From NCBI RefSeq assembly GCF_027922425.1, contig NZ_BSFQ01000008.1, positions 1-64,000 of the forward strand: a stretch of DNA of 64,000 bases. The letters run 5' to 3'. Below are positions 25,836 to 34,270 of the stretch, piece by piece. The position numbers were made by a program, and so were the translations under genes. Position 1 is the first letter of the stretch. Every line of letters begins with the position of its first letter. A model generated the notes under the pieces. It ran no database searches. It saw only the letters and a list, made by a program, of their open reading frames with translations, and was not told the DNA's origin. The stretch comes from Pseudonocardia halophobica (GTDB lineage Bacteria > Actinomycetota > Actinomycetes > Mycobacteriales > Pseudonocardiaceae).

Positions 25836-27124
25836 CGGGCCCCTCCGGCGGTGAAGGCGACCGGCAGGTGCTTGATGCCGTTGATGAACATCGACCGCAG
25901 CCGCTGCGGCTCCCCGGTGACGTGGATGTCCGGGACGCGGGTGAGCAGCTCGCGGAACATCACCGCCATCTCCCGGCGGGCCAGGTGGGCGCCGAGGCAG
26001 AAGTGCGGGCCGGGTCCGCCGAAGCCGACGTGCGGGTTCGGCGAGCGCCGGACGTCGAACCGGTCCGGGTCCGGGAAGTGCGCGGGATCGCGGTTCGCCG
26101 CCCAGTAGAAGAGGGCGACCTTGTCACCCGCCGTGAGCTCCTTGCCGCCGAGCACCGCGTCCCGGGCCAGGGTGCGCCGCATGTAGATGACCGGCGAGGC
26201 CAGCCGGACGATCTCGTCGATCGCGGTCGGGGTGACGCCGTCGAGGTCGGCGAGCCAGGCCGCGCGCTGCTCCGGGTTGTCCGTGAGGAACTTCAGGCCC
26301 CAGCTGATCGCGTTGCGGGTGGTCTCGTTGCCCGCGACCACCAGCAGGACGAAGAAGCTGGCCAGCTCGTCCGGGGTGAGGCGCTCGCCGTCGATCTCCG
26401 CGTTGACCAGCGCGGACGTGACGTCGTCCGTGGGGTTCTTCTCCCGCGCCGCGCCGAGGTCCTTCATCAGCGCCGCGAGCTCGCCACCCGCCGTGAGCAG
26501 GGCGGTGATGACGTCCGTGCCCTCCGGGACGTACTCCGGGTCCTGCGCCCCGAGGATCACGTTCGTGCGGTCGAACACGAAACGGTGCTGGCTCTCGGGG
26601 ATGCCCATCATGTCGCAGACGATCTTCAGCGGCAGCCGGGCCGAGATCTCGGTGACCGCGTCGCACTCGCCGCGGTCGATGACGTCGTCGACGATCCGGG
26701 TCGCCGACCGCTGCACGTCCTCGGTGAGCTGGGCGAGCCGGCGCGGGGTGAAGCCGCGCGAGACGATCCGGCGCAGCCGGGCGTGCCGCGGGTCATCCAT
26801 GTTGATCATCGAGCCGAAGAACTCCGCGAACTCAGGCGGCTGGTCGACGACCGAGGTGGAGCCCGAGCCCGAGGTGAAGACCTGCGGGGTCCGGCTGGCC
26901 TCGACGACGTCGTCGAGCCGGGTCAGTGCGAAGAAGCCCGGGCCCGGCTCCAGGTGGCCGAAGTCCGGCTCGGGGTAGAAGGGGATCGGCTCGTTGGTGC
27001 GCAGCCACGCGAACGCGGCGGCGCGCTCCTCGACGGGCACGGTCCAGAACCCCTCGACGTCCGAGAGGTCCGGGCGTCCCGGGTCGAGGGCCGTGTGATC
27101 CGTGGTGGTCGCGTCAGTGGACAT
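25832..27124 (-). CDS. Cytochrome P450 (CYP124/125/142-like)
   Basis: 430 residues. The oxygen-binding I-helix is VVAGNETTRNAISWG, the K-helix ExxR is EIVR, and the haem loop is FGGPGPHFCLGAHLARRE with the axial Cys. INMDDPRHARLRRIVSRGFTPRR is shared with the CYP124/125/142 group, which oxidises branched lipid or cholesterol side chains; substrate assignment here is inference. The ATG at 27124 is chosen for its GCAGGAGGG ribosome-binding site; the longer frame to 27169 lacks one. A ferredoxin partner is not adjacent. Confidence 0.92.
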
Positions 27125-27176
27125 GCATGCGGTCCCTCCTGCCGGTCCGCGGTGACCGGCGCCTCGCACACCATAG

Positions 27177-30100
27177 TTACTGAACGGTAGATCGGGGAGG
27201 GATGAGACCCCGTTCGTACCCGATCGCCACCGCGTCCGTGCGGCCCGTGGCGCCGAGCTTCGCCATGACCCGCGAAAGGTGGACGCTCACGGTCTTCTCG
27301 CTGATGTAGAGCGCCTCGCCGACCTGGCGGTTGGTGCGCCCCTCGGCCACCAGGGCCAGGACGGCGGCCTCCCGCGGGGTGAGCGGTCCGGCTCCGTCCG
27401 CGCCGGGCTCCGACCGCGTCCGCCGTGACCCTGCGCGCTCGCGGAGGTGGGTGGCCCGCGCCCGGAGCGGTTCGGCGCCGAGCCGCTCGGCCACCCCGAT
27501 CGTGGCGTCGAGGTCGGCGACGGCCTCCTCCCGCAGCCGGGCGGCCGCCGCCCGGTCCTCGGTGCGGGCCGCGCCGGCCAGCTGCGCCTCGGCCCGCCGG
27601 ACCCGTGCCTCGGCCTCCCGGTACGGCTCGCCGTAGCCGAACGCCTCGAGCACCCGGGTCCAGGTGGCGGCGTCGGCCTCGCCGCGCACGCGGTCCCGCT
27701 CGGCGCGCGCCCGCGCCAGCCACGCCCGCCCTTCGACGCCCAGTGAGCCGGACCGCGGGATGCCCTTCTCGGCGGCCTCCTCCGCCGCGCCGAGCAGGCG
27801 CTCGGCCTGCTCGTGGGCCCCCTCGGGGACGGCGGCGAGGCCGAGCGCGGCGAGCATGATCGCCGCGATGTGGTGCGGGAGGAGCCGCTCCAGGTCGGCC
27901 AGGGCGGTCTCCGCCCGGCGCAGCGCCTCCTCCGGCGCGCCCCGCCAGAGGGCCGCCTCGACGCCGGCACCGCCGAGGAGGAGGACCACCTGGTCGTCCT
28001 CCTGCTCGCGGGAGTCGAGCTCCGCCCAGCGCTGCTCGGCCTCCGCGAGCCGGCCCCGGGCGACCTCGACCAGCAGGCCGGCGGCCGCGAGCCGGCCCGC
28101 GACCACCGGGGCCACCATCGCCCCGCCGAGCCGCGCGGTGTGTTCCGCGGCCTCCCAGTCGCCGGCGACGAACTCGCTCATCAGCCGGGCGACCCGCAGG
28201 TCCATGCCGTAGCCGCTCCAGGTGGTGCCGGTCTCGGTGGCCCGCCGGCCCCCGGCCGCGAACTCCGCCGCCGCGGCCGCCGCGGAGCCCTCCTCGAGGA
28301 ACGACATCCCGCGGTTGTAGAAGATCCGCAGCTCCACGCCGATGTTCCCGGAGCCCCTGGCCAGCGGCAGCGCCTCGGACAACAGCTCCCGGCTGCGCGG
28401 GCCGCGGCCCTCGAACTCCTCCGCCACGGCCAGGCTGATCAGCGCGTCCGCCTCGACGGCCGCGACGTCCTGCAACGCCTCCGCGAGTGCCGTGTCCGGG
28501 TCCGCGTCCCCGTGTTCGCCGTGGGGCTCGGCGGTGCCGGCGCGCAGGGCCGCGGCGGCCTCCCGCGCGATCCGCAGGGCGGCAGCGCCGTGCTCGCGCA
28601 CGCCGGGCACGTCGTCCGTCCGCCAGAGGGCGCGGGCCAGGATGGCGTGCGCCCAGGCGAGGTCGGCCGTGGGCGGCCCGTCCCGGAGGAGGTCGACGGC
28701 CTCCCGGACGGTGGCCGCCGCGGCCGCGGTGGCCTCTGTGCGCTCGAGCAGGCGGATGGCGTGCCGGACCCGGACCTCGCCGGCGCGCCCGCGGTCAGTG
28801 CCGGCGTCGACCAGCTCGAGGGCGCGGGTGCTCAGGGCGATGCCGCGGTCCGGGTCCCCGGTCGCGCTCGCCGACCAGGCCGCCCAGAGCGTGACGGTGA
28901 TCTCGTCCGCGCCCGCGACCGCCGCGGCGTCGGGCACCGCGGACCACAGCTCGACGGCGCGTTCGGCGTGCCGGAGGACCTCGGCGGGAGCTCCCACCCG
29001 GTCCGCCTCGCGGGCCGCGCGCACCGACGCCGCGAGCGCACGGGGCAGGTCGTGGGCGGCGAGGGCGTGGTGGGCGAGGGCGGCGGGGGAGGTGCCGACG
29101 GGCGAGGGCCGGCCGGGCGGGGCGGGCTGCGCCAGCCGCGCGGCGAGCAGGTCGGCGTAGCGGGAGTGGAGCCGCGCCCGCTCGCCGGGCAGCAGGTCGC
29201 CGTAGACCGCCTCGCGCAGCAGGGCGTGCCGGAAGGCGAGGTCGCCCCGCTCGTCCGGCACCAGGACGTGGTGGGCCACCGCCTCCCGGACGGCCTCCTC
29301 GAACTCGGCCGTGTCCAGGCCGCTGACCTCGGCCAACGTGGCGTCGGCGACGCTGCGCCCGGCCACCGACGCGACCCGCAGCACCTGCCGCGCGGGTGCG
29401 GGCAGCCGCTCGAACCGCGCCAGCAGCACGTCCGTGAGCGCCTCCGGCAGGCCGGCGCCGCCCCCGGCGGCCGACACGAGCTCTTCGGCGAAGAAGGCGT
29501 TGCCCTCGCTGCGCCGGGCCAGCCGGTGCAGCTCGCGCTCCTGCAGCCCGAGGTCACCGGCGAGGGCGGTCACCAGCGCGAGCGCGTCGGCGGGCGGCAG
29601 CGGCGCGAGCTCCAGCCGCTCGACGGCGGGCAGCCGCACCAGCTCGGCGAGCACCGGCCGCAGCGGGTGCCGGCGGTGCAGGTCGTCCGCCCGGTAGGTG
29701 GCCACGACGAGCAGCCGCCCCGCGCCGAGCCGGGACAGCAGGAAGACGAGGAGGTCCCGGCTGGAGCGATCGGCCCAGTGCAGGTCCTCGAGCACCAGCA
29801 GCACGGGCGGCCCCGCGGCCGACACCGTCTCCAGGGCGGACAGCAGTGCTTCGAAGACCTGCAGCTGGCCCAGCTCGCGCCCGCCCCGCTCCGCGGACGA
29901 CTCGCCGGGGACGAGCCGCAGCAGCCCGGGATGCCGCTCGGCCAGCTCGGGGTGCTCGGCGAGCAGCCGGCCGACGATCTCGGTGAAGGGCAGGTACGGC
30001 AGCTCCACGCCGGCGGTGTCGATGCACCGCCCGAGCAGGACGAGCGCGCCCGGCCCGGACGACCCGGCCCCCTCGGACGACCCGGCCCCCTCGGACGACC

Positions 30101-30317
30101 CCGCCTCCTCGGACGACCCCGCCTCCTCGGACGACCCTGCCGCCTCCGCGGACAGCTCCGCGATCAGCCGAGACTTGCCCACCCCGGCGTCGCCGGACAG
30201 CAGGACGCCCGTGCCCCGCCCGGAGCGCGCCCTCTCGAGCGCACGGGCGAGGACGGACCGCTCGGCCCCCCGGCCGACCAGCCCGATCCCCACCCCCGGA
30301 CGTGGCACGGGCGTCAT
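27177..30317 (-). CDS. Large LuxR-family (LAL-type) ATPase regulator
   Basis: 1046 residues. An AAA ATPase domain lies at the N-terminus, with Walker A LLSGDAGVGKSRLI near residues 38-51 and Walker B VLLVLEDLHWADRSSRD. A long helical TPR-like middle follows, and a LuxR helix-turn-helix ends the protein (LTPREAAVLALVAEGRTNRQ, then VGEALYISEKTVSVHLSRVM). This is the MalT/LAL plan, in which ligand and ATP drive oligomerisation. Five 6-residue repeats (AGSSEE/AGSSEG) are inserted just after Walker A. It converges toward nothing and may be co-transcribed with the small gene upstream. Target genes are unknown; the P450-ligase operon downstream is a candidate. Confidence 0.92.
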   Translation of the reverse strand: MTPVPRPGVGIGLVGRGAERSVLARALERARSGRGTGVLLSGDAGVGKSRLIAELSAEAAGSSEEAGSSEEAGSSEGAGSSEGAGSSGPGALVLLGRCIDTAGVELPYLPFTEIVGRLLAEHPELAERHPGLLRLVPGESSAERGGRELGQLQVFEALLSALETVSAAGPPVLLVLEDLHWADRSSRDLLVFLLSRLGAGRLLVVATYRADDLHRRHPLRPVLAELVRLPAVERLELAPLPPADALALVTALAGDLGLQERELHRLARRSEGNAFFAEELVSAAGGGAGLPEALTDVLLARFERLPAPARQVLRVASVAGRSVADATLAEVSGLDTAEFEEAVREAVAHHVLVPDERGDLAFRHALLREAVYGDLLPGERARLHSRYADLLAARLAQPAPPGRPSPVGTSPAALAHHALAAHDLPRALAASVRAAREADRVGAPAEVLRHAERAVELWSAVPDAAAVAGADEITVTLWAAWSASATGDPDRGIALSTRALELVDAGTDRGRAGEVRVRHAIRLLERTEATAAAAATVREAVDLLRDGPPTADLAWAHAILARALWRTDDVPGVREHGAAALRIAREAAAALRAGTAEPHGEHGDADPDTALAEALQDVAAVEADALISLAVAEEFEGRGPRSRELLSEALPLARGSGNIGVELRIFYNRGMSFLEEGSAAAAAAEFAAGGRRATETGTTWSGYGMDLRVARLMSEFVAGDWEAAEHTARLGGAMVAPVVAGRLAAAGLLVEVARGRLAEAEQRWAELDSREQEDDQVVLLLGGAGVEAALWRGAPEEALRRAETALADLERLLPHHIAAIMLAALGLAAVPEGAHEQAERLLGAAEEAAEKGIPRSGSLGVEGRAWLARARAERDRVRGEADAATWTRVLEAFGYGEPYREAEARVRRAEAQLAGAARTEDRAAAARLREEAVADLDATIGVAERLGAEPLRARATHLRERAGSRRTRSEPGADGAGPLTPREAAVLALVAEGRTNRQVGEALYISEKTVSVHLSRVMAKLGATGRTDAVAIGYERGLIPPRSTVQ
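30058..30147 (-). repeat. Five 18-bp tandem repeats inside the LuxR-family ATPase gene
   Basis: Five adjacent 18-bp units. Units 1 and 2 are identical (GACGACCCGGCCCCCTCG), as are units 3 and 4 (GACGACCCCGCCTCCTCG), and unit 5 is diverged. Each encodes six residues, AGSSE plus E or G, at about residues 57-87. Pairwise identity suggests recent expansion by slippage. Confidence 0.9.
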
Positions 30318-30366
30318 GCTCGCACGGACCCCCGACGGATCCGGGCGAGTTCCGCGGGCGTCCCCC

Positions 30367-30552
30367 TCACGCCGCGCGGCACTGCCCGGTGACCGCGGAC
30401 TTCTCGTGCGGCACCGGCGGGGGTACGGGGATGCGCGGCGGCTCCCGCCGCCCCTTCCGCCAGAGCCGGGCCAGCCGGGCCGTGCGGATGCGTTCGGCCT
30501 CCGCGAGGAGGGCGCTGCGGTGCTCGTCGACCATCGTCTCCAGGAAGAGCAT
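30367..30552 (-). CDS. Small basic protein of unknown function
   Basis: About 61 residues from the chosen ATG: MLFLETMVDEHRSALLAEAE, then RIRTARLARLWRKGRREPP, then a Pro-rich PRIPVPPPVPHEKSAV. The amphipathic Arg-rich helix and proline linker resemble small actinobacterial accessory proteins, but I do not recognise it. The frame is open to an ATG at 30600. The start at 30552 has GGCGGAG 10 nt upstream. The stop lies 49 bp before the LuxR regulator, so the two may form an operon. Confidence 0.5.
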   Translation of the reverse strand: MLFLETMVDEHRSALLAEAERIRTARLARLWRKGRREPPRIPVPPPVPHEKSAVTGQCRAA

Positions 30553-30681
30553 GACGATGACACTCCGCCTGAGGGGTGCCTCCGGACATCGGTCGGTCAC
30601 GCCGTCCCGGGCCGTCGCCGCGCACCGCGGCTGAGGGCTCGCCTTACCCCGCGGGGCCCATCAGGCCTCGCCCCTCCACCG

Positions 30682-31941
30682 TCAGGACTCCTCTCCTCGG
30701 GACCGCTCGGCCTCCCGGCCGGCCGGTTCGGGGTGGCCGCAGGGGTCGGTGTGCCAGAAACCGAAGGGATCGGGCAGCGCCGGCCAGGTCTCCTCGCCCG
30801 CGGCGAGCTCGGCGTCGGTGAGCAGGGCGGACCGCAGGCCGGCCTCGACGGCGTCGAGGCCGTCGGCGTCGAGCGCATGGGCCAGCACGACGACGTCCTG
30901 CGCCCGGTCCCCGAAGCGCGGGTGCCAGCCGAGCGCGGCGAGCGCCCGCCGCTCGTCGGACACGTCGTCCCAGGCCGCGGGGTCCTGCCCGGCGAGCCAC
31001 TCGCCGGCCTGCCCGATCCGCAGGCCGCCGCCGGCGGACTCCAGCCACAGGACGTCGTCGGGCCGGGTGGCGAGCCAGATCCGCCCGCGGGTCCGCACCA
31101 CGCCGTCGAGCAGCAGGTCGATGGCCTCGTGCAGGCGGTCGGGGTGGAAGGGCCGGCGCGCGGAGAAGACGAGCAGCCGCACCCCGCAGTCGGTGGTCAG
31201 CGGCGGGGCGCCGCGCAGCAGCGGGCCGTGGACGTCGTCGGGTCGGCCGCGGCGGGCCTGCGCGTGGGTGCGGCGCAGGAGGACCGCGTCGTCGTCGAGC
31301 TCGGCGAGCCGGGACCGCAGCGCCGTGGGGGCCAGCCGCTCCAGGACGGCGTCGACCCGGGCGTGCTCCCAGGCCGGCGCGGAGCCGGTGTGCACGACCA
31401 GGTCCGCGAACTCCGCCTGCGCGACGGCGACCTGGGCGACCGTGCGCTCGTCGTCCGGGAGGTCGGCGAGGCCGCGCCCGGTGACGGGCTCGTCGCCGGT
31501 GGCGTCGTCGAGCCAGCCGGCGGCGTCGACGGCGGTGATCACCCCGCGCAGGTCGACGAGGTCGGTGAGCACCACGCCGTGCCCGGGGTCGGCCCCGCCT
31601 CCGTCGACCAGGACGTGCGCGAGCGCCCAGCACACCTGCTCGGGCTCGAGGGCGGGATCGAGGTGCAGGACGACGCGGGGAACCCGGCCGGCGAGCCCGC
31701 GCAGCGTCGGCAGGAGGTCCTCGCGCAGCGTGCAGGACACGCAGCCGTGGGCCAGCTCGAGCTCGGTCCACGTGTCGCCGTCGCGGTCCCGGATCCGGCG
31801 GTGCAGCCGCCCGCGGGCGATGTCGCGCAGGTCGTGGTGCACGACCACGACGTCGGGATCGGCGGTGCGCAGCCGGGCGAGGACGCGTTCCACGCCCTCG
31901 GTGCACAGGCCCGTGACCACGAGCAGTTCGGTGTCGGGCAT
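30682..31941 (-). CDS. mrf: Mrf-like / CobW-family protein of the zinc-starvation ribosome island
   Basis: 419 residues in the COG0523/CobW family. The metal-binding-loop region reads LAHGCVSCTLREDLLP, and the C-terminal CobW domain is present (VRLLVFSARRPFHPDRLHEAI). The expected Walker A GxxGxGKT is replaced by VVTGLCTEGVERVL, so nucleotide binding is doubtful. This loss matches mycobacterial Mrf, which recruits a hibernation factor to ribosomes built with zinc-free paralogues. It is divergent from those genes here, sharing a Zur-box-like site. The ribosome-binding site GGAGGGCCC precedes the ATG. Confidence 0.82.
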   Translation of the reverse strand: MPDTELLVVTGLCTEGVERVLARLRTADPDVVVVHHDLRDIARGRLHRRIRDRDGDTWTELELAHGCVSCTLREDLLPTLRGLAGRVPRVVLHLDPALEPEQVCWALAHVLVDGGGADPGHGVVLTDLVDLRGVITAVDAAGWLDDATGDEPVTGRGLADLPDDERTVAQVAVAQAEFADLVVHTGSAPAWEHARVDAVLERLAPTALRSRLAELDDDAVLLRRTHAQARRGRPDDVHGPLLRGAPPLTTDCGVRLLVFSARRPFHPDRLHEAIDLLLDGVVRTRGRIWLATRPDDVLWLESAGGGLRIGQAGEWLAGQDPAAWDDVSDERRALAALGWHPRFGDRAQDVVVLAHALDADGLDAVEAGLRSALLTDAELAAGEETWPALPDPFGFWHTDPCGHPEPAGREAERSRGEES

Positions 31942-31987
31942 GGGCCCTCCTCGGGAAGGGGTCGGGGTCGGCAGGTGTTACCGTAAA

Positions 31988-32005
31988 TGACAATCGTTCC
32001 CGATA
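31988..32005. promoter_or_regulatory. Probable Zur box between mrf and the zinc-free ribosomal operon
   Basis: TGACAATCGTTCCCGATA lies midway between two divergent start codons. It resembles actinobacterial Zur sites (TGAAAATCATTTTCA type): the TGA-AATC-TT half is good, the right half degenerate. It is one of the few AT-rich patches in this area. Zur control of such islands is established in Mycobacterium and Streptomyces; the site here is assigned by context and eye. Confidence 0.65.
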
Positions 32006-32020
32006 CGAGAGGAGGGTGGC

Positions 32021-32191
32021 GTGGCCGCCAAGTCCGCCGCCGTGCGTCCCGTGGTCAAGATGCGGTCGACCGCCGGCACGGGCACGACCTACGTGACCCG
32101 CAAGAACCGCCGCAACGACCCCGACCGGCTCGTGCTGCGCAAGTACGACCCGGTGGTCCGTCGGCACGTCGAGTTCCGAGAGGAGCGCTGA
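32021..32191 (+). CDS. rpmG: 50S ribosomal protein L33, zinc-independent paralogue
   Basis: 56 residues: a short N-terminus, then [20 protein letters not shown], then [20 protein letters not shown]. There are no cysteines, so the zinc ribbon of the partner copy at 33.7 kb is lost. Such C-minus proteins replace their zinc-binding counterparts during zinc starvation. The GTG start has GAGAGGAGGG 5 nt upstream. It is the first gene of the island's operon, right after the Zur-box-like site. Confidence 0.94.
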   Translation: MAAKSAAVRPVVKMRSTAGTGTTYVTRKNRRNDPDRLVLRKYDPVVRRHVEFREER

Positions 32192-32199
32192 GGCCGAGC

Positions 32200-32499
32200 A
32201 TGCGAAGCCGACCACCAGCGCAGGCGGCGCGCCCCGTCCGGTCGCCGCGGAAGAAGGTCAAGCCGTCGCACGCCCGCGGCCTCACCGAGGTCGACGGGAA
32301 GGACACCGCGCTCCTGCGGACCTTCGCCTCCGACCGCGGCGAGATCCGGGCGCACAACGCGATCGAGCTTGCGAGATCGCCGTCGACACAGCACCGGCGA
32401 AGCAGTCTGGCGCCGCAGCAGCAGCGGCAGGTCGCCGTCGCGATCCGCAACGCGCCGGAGATGGCCCTGCTGCCGTACCCGCACGCGGGGCGGGGGTGA
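32200..32499 (+). CDS. rpsR: 30S ribosomal protein S18, zinc-independent paralogue with an insertion
   Basis: 99 residues, longer than the usual ~80-85. The family core is visible: [23 protein letters not shown], then [15 protein letters not shown] and EMALLPY. Between GEIRA and [10 protein letters not shown] lie about 14 extra residues ([14 protein letters not shown]), and the usual RRVTG that contacts rRNA is altered to RRSS. NAREMALLPY is changed to [10 protein letters not shown]. There are no cysteines. The gene is open but looks damaged or specialised. The ATG has only a weak ribosome-binding site and may rely on coupling to rpmG 8 bp upstream. Confidence 0.88.
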   Translation: MRSRPPAQAARPVRSPRKKVKPSHARGLTEVDGKDTALLRTFASDRGEIRAHNAIELARSPSTQHRRSSLAPQQQRQVAVAIRNAPEMALLPYPHAGRG

Positions 32500-32503
32500 G
32501 CGC

Positions 32504-32740
32504 ATGTCCCGCAGGTGTCAGCTGACCGGCCGCGAGCCGGGCTTCGGCCGGACGGTCTCGCACTCGCACCGGCGCAGCCCGCGCCGGTTCGAGCCCAACG
32601 TGCAGGACCGGCGGTACTGGCTGCCGTCGGAGAACCGGCACGTCCGGCTCCGGCTGTCGGCCAGGGCGATCGAGCTGGTCGACCGGATCGGGGTCGAGGC
32701 CGCGGTGGCGCGCATCCGCGCGCGGGGGGAGAAGGTCTGA
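32504..32740 (+). CDS. rpmB: 50S ribosomal protein L28, zinc-independent paralogue
   Basis: 78 residues: [20 protein letters not shown], then [20 protein letters not shown], then [20 protein letters not shown]. Only one cysteine remains, so the CxxC pairs of zinc-binding L28 are absent. It is 4 bp after rpsR, and its stop shares a base with the rpsN start (TGATG). Confidence 0.95.
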   Translation: MSRRCQLTGREPGFGRTVSHSHRRSPRRFEPNVQDRRYWLPSENRHVRLRLSARAIELVDRIGVEAAVARIRARGEKV

Positions 32741-33045
32741 TGGCGACGACGGCGAAGATCGCCCGCAACGAGCGGCGCGAGGAGGTCGTGGCCCGCCACG
32801 CCGAGCGGCGCCGGGAGCTGAAGCGGATCATCGCCCGGCCCACGACTCCGGACGCCGAGCGCGAGGCGGCGCTGCGCGAGCTACGCCGCCAGCCCCGGGA
32901 CGCGAGCGCGACCCGGGTGCGGAACAGGGATTCGACGGACGGCCGGCCGCGCGGGTATGTCGGCAAGTTCGGCGTCTCCCGCGTGAAGCTCCGTGAGCTC
33001 GCCCACGCCGGCATGCTCCCCGGGGTCACCAAGTCGTCCTGGTGA
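32740..33045 (+). CDS. rpsN: 30S ribosomal protein S14, zinc-independent paralogue
   Basis: 101 residues, the long S14 form: [20 protein letters not shown], then [20 protein letters not shown], then [20 protein letters not shown] and [11 protein letters not shown]. It has no cysteines, unlike the short zinc-binding S14. It closes the operon, starting at the overlapping TGATG. An ordinary zinc-type S14 would be expected in the main ribosomal operon elsewhere. Confidence 0.96.
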   Translation: MATTAKIARNERREEVVARHAERRRELKRIIARPTTPDAEREAALRELRRQPRDASATRVRNRDSTDGRPRGYVGKFGVSRVKLRELAHAGMLPGVTKSSW

Positions 33046-33365
33046 TCCACCCGGGCCCGCCCGCCGGCCCGCTGCGTGCGCGCCACGCGGTGGGGAGGTA
33101 GGCGGCGCTGCGCGGCGCAGGCGGGGTGGCGCAGGCGGGTCCTGATCTCGCGGCACACCCGAAGGCGCGTGACACGGGCCGTCGACCGGGTGCGCCGCCG
33201 ACCTTCCGGATGTGCCACCCCGCCGGTGCGGGTGTACGAGGCGTCGGGGCGGGTGTGCCAGGCGGCGCTCCGCGAGCGGCCGCTGCATCCCGCCCGCGCG
33301 CGGCCGGCCCGCTCCAGCGCCCCACCGGGTGGGGAGCTGCGGAAACGGGGAGGGGGACCCCCGGG
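33046..33365. other. Intergenic stretch before the tRNA-Thr promoter
   Basis: About 320 bp of very GC-rich DNA with no gene-like codon pattern on either strand. Open frames here are antisense to each other and have no recognisable product. It contains short GC-rich inverted repeats, and GGGGGACCCCCGGG near 33351, but no clear terminator for the rpsN operon and no second rpmJ or rpmE copy. Confidence 0.4.
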
Positions 33366-33396
33366 TTGGCGGCCCGTCGCGGGGGTTGTGTAGAGT
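33366..33396 (+). promoter_or_regulatory. Promoter of the tRNA-Thr / tRNA-Met / rpmG unit
   Basis: TTGGCG and TGTAGA are separated by 17 bp, in the middle of a GC-rich region, about 40 bp upstream of mature tRNA-Thr. Alternatively TAGAGT two bases later is the -10. Transcription probably runs through both tRNAs into rpmG and hadAB. Confidence 0.55.
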
Positions 33397-33435
33397 TCTG
33401 CAGGTCCAACGGGGAAGTCCCCGGAGGGCCGTGCC

Positions 33436-33511
33436 GCCCCTTTAGCTCAGTCGGCAGAGCGTCTCCATGGTAAGGAGAAGGTCTACGGTTCGATTCCGTA
33501 AAGGGGCTCCA
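33436..33511 (+). tRNA. tRNA-Thr (anticodon GGT)
   Basis: Acceptor stem GCCCCTT with AAGGGGC, D arm AGCTCAGTCGGCAGAGC, anticodon loop ATGGTAA with GGT, and T arm TACGG-TTCGATT-CCGTA. CCA is encoded at the 3' end. Confidence 0.96.
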
Positions 33512-33538
33512 GCGAGGTAGGTGTGACCGGCTTCGCGA

Positions 33539-33611
33539 GGCGGTGTAGCTCAGTCGGTAGAGCAAGCGGCTCATAATCGCTGTGTCGCCGGTTCAAGTCC
33601 GGCCACCGCTA
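33539..33611 (+). tRNA. tRNA-Met, elongator (anticodon CAT)
   Basis: Acceptor GGCGGTG with CACCGCT (a G-T pair at the first position), anticodon stem AGCGG with TCGCT and loop CTCATAA, T arm GCCGG-TTCAAGT-CCGGC. The 3' end reads ACAC, so CCA is not fully encoded. The normal first acceptor pairing and elongator-type anticodon stem argue against an initiator tRNA. Confidence 0.93.
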
Positions 33612-33659
33612 CACACACGATCCGAGCTCGAAGCAGGAATTAAGCAGGAGGCACCCGCG

Positions 33660-33827
33660 ATGGCGAAGGCCACCGACGTCCGGCCGAAGATCACGCTGGC
33701 GTGCGAGCAGTGCAAGCACCGGAACTACATCACCAAGAAGAACCGGCGCAACGACCCCGACCGGCTCGAGGTCAAGAAGTTCTGCCCGAACTGCGGCACC
33801 CACCGCGCCCACCGCGAGACCCGCTGA
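33660..33827 (+). CDS. rpmG: 50S ribosomal protein L33, zinc-binding form
   Basis: 55 residues: [20 protein letters not shown], then [20 protein letters not shown], then [14 protein letters not shown]. The two CxxC pairs (CEQC and CPNC) form the zinc ribbon, in contrast to the cysteine-free copy at 32.0 kb. The ribosome-binding site is AGCAGGAGGC. It heads the rpmG-hadA-hadB group downstream of two tRNAs, an arrangement shared with mycobacteria. Confidence 0.97.
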   Translation: MAKATDVRPKITLACEQCKHRNYITKKNRRNDPDRLEVKKFCPNCGTHRAHRETR

Positions 33828-33832
33828 CGGCA

Positions 33833-34270
33833 GTGCCCGACGAGTCCTTCGTCGGCCGTTCCCTCCCGGCCGCCGGTCCCTTCCAGGTCGGCCGGGAGAA
33901 GATCCGCGAGTTCGCCGCGGCGATCGGGGACGCCTCCCCGCTGAGCCGTGATCTCGACGTCGCGCGCGCGGCCGGTCACCCCGACCTGGTCGCGCCGCCG
34001 ACGTTCTCGACGACGTTCACCATGCCGCTGATCGAGGCGTTCCTCCGGGACCCCGACTTCGGCTGGGACTACACGCGGATGGTCCACGGCGACCAGCGCA
34101 TCACCTTCCACCGCGCGATCCACGGCGGCGACGAGCTGTTCACCACGATCCACGTCGACGAGCTGCGCACACGAGCGGGCAGCCACATGCTGACCCTGCG
34201 CTGCGAGGTGGCCGACGCCGCGGGCGAGCCGGTCGCCACCACGAGCTCGCTGCTGGTCACCCAGGCATGA
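33833..34270 (+). CDS. hadA: HadA-like (3R)-hydroxyacyl dehydratase subunit
   Basis: 145 residues with the MaoC/FAS1-like N-terminal hot-dog fold: SFVGRSLPAAGPFQVGREKI, then REFAAAIGDASPL, then APPTFSTTFTMPLIEAFL and MVHGDQRITFHRAI. In mycobacteria HadA is the non-catalytic, chain-binding partner of HadB in FAS-II. The GTG start lies 5 nt after the rpmG stop, and the gene overlaps hadB by ATGA. In a bacterium without long mycolates it may serve another fatty acyl dehydration. Confidence 0.88.
   Translation: MPDESFVGRSLPAAGPFQVGREKIREFAAAIGDASPLSRDLDVARAAGHPDLVAPPTFSTTFTMPLIEAFLRDPDFGWDYTRMVHGDQRITFHRAIHGGDELFTTIHVDELRTRAGSHMLTLRCEVADAAGEPVATTSSLLVTQA

Noticed and set aside
30058..30147. Possible CRISPR-like array
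   Set aside because: Units are adjacent with no spacers, 18 bp long and encode an in-frame peptide repeat.
33046..33365. Extra small zinc-free ribosomal protein gene (L36 or L31) after rpsN
   Set aside because: No MKV.PSVK-like or L31-like start was found in any frame.
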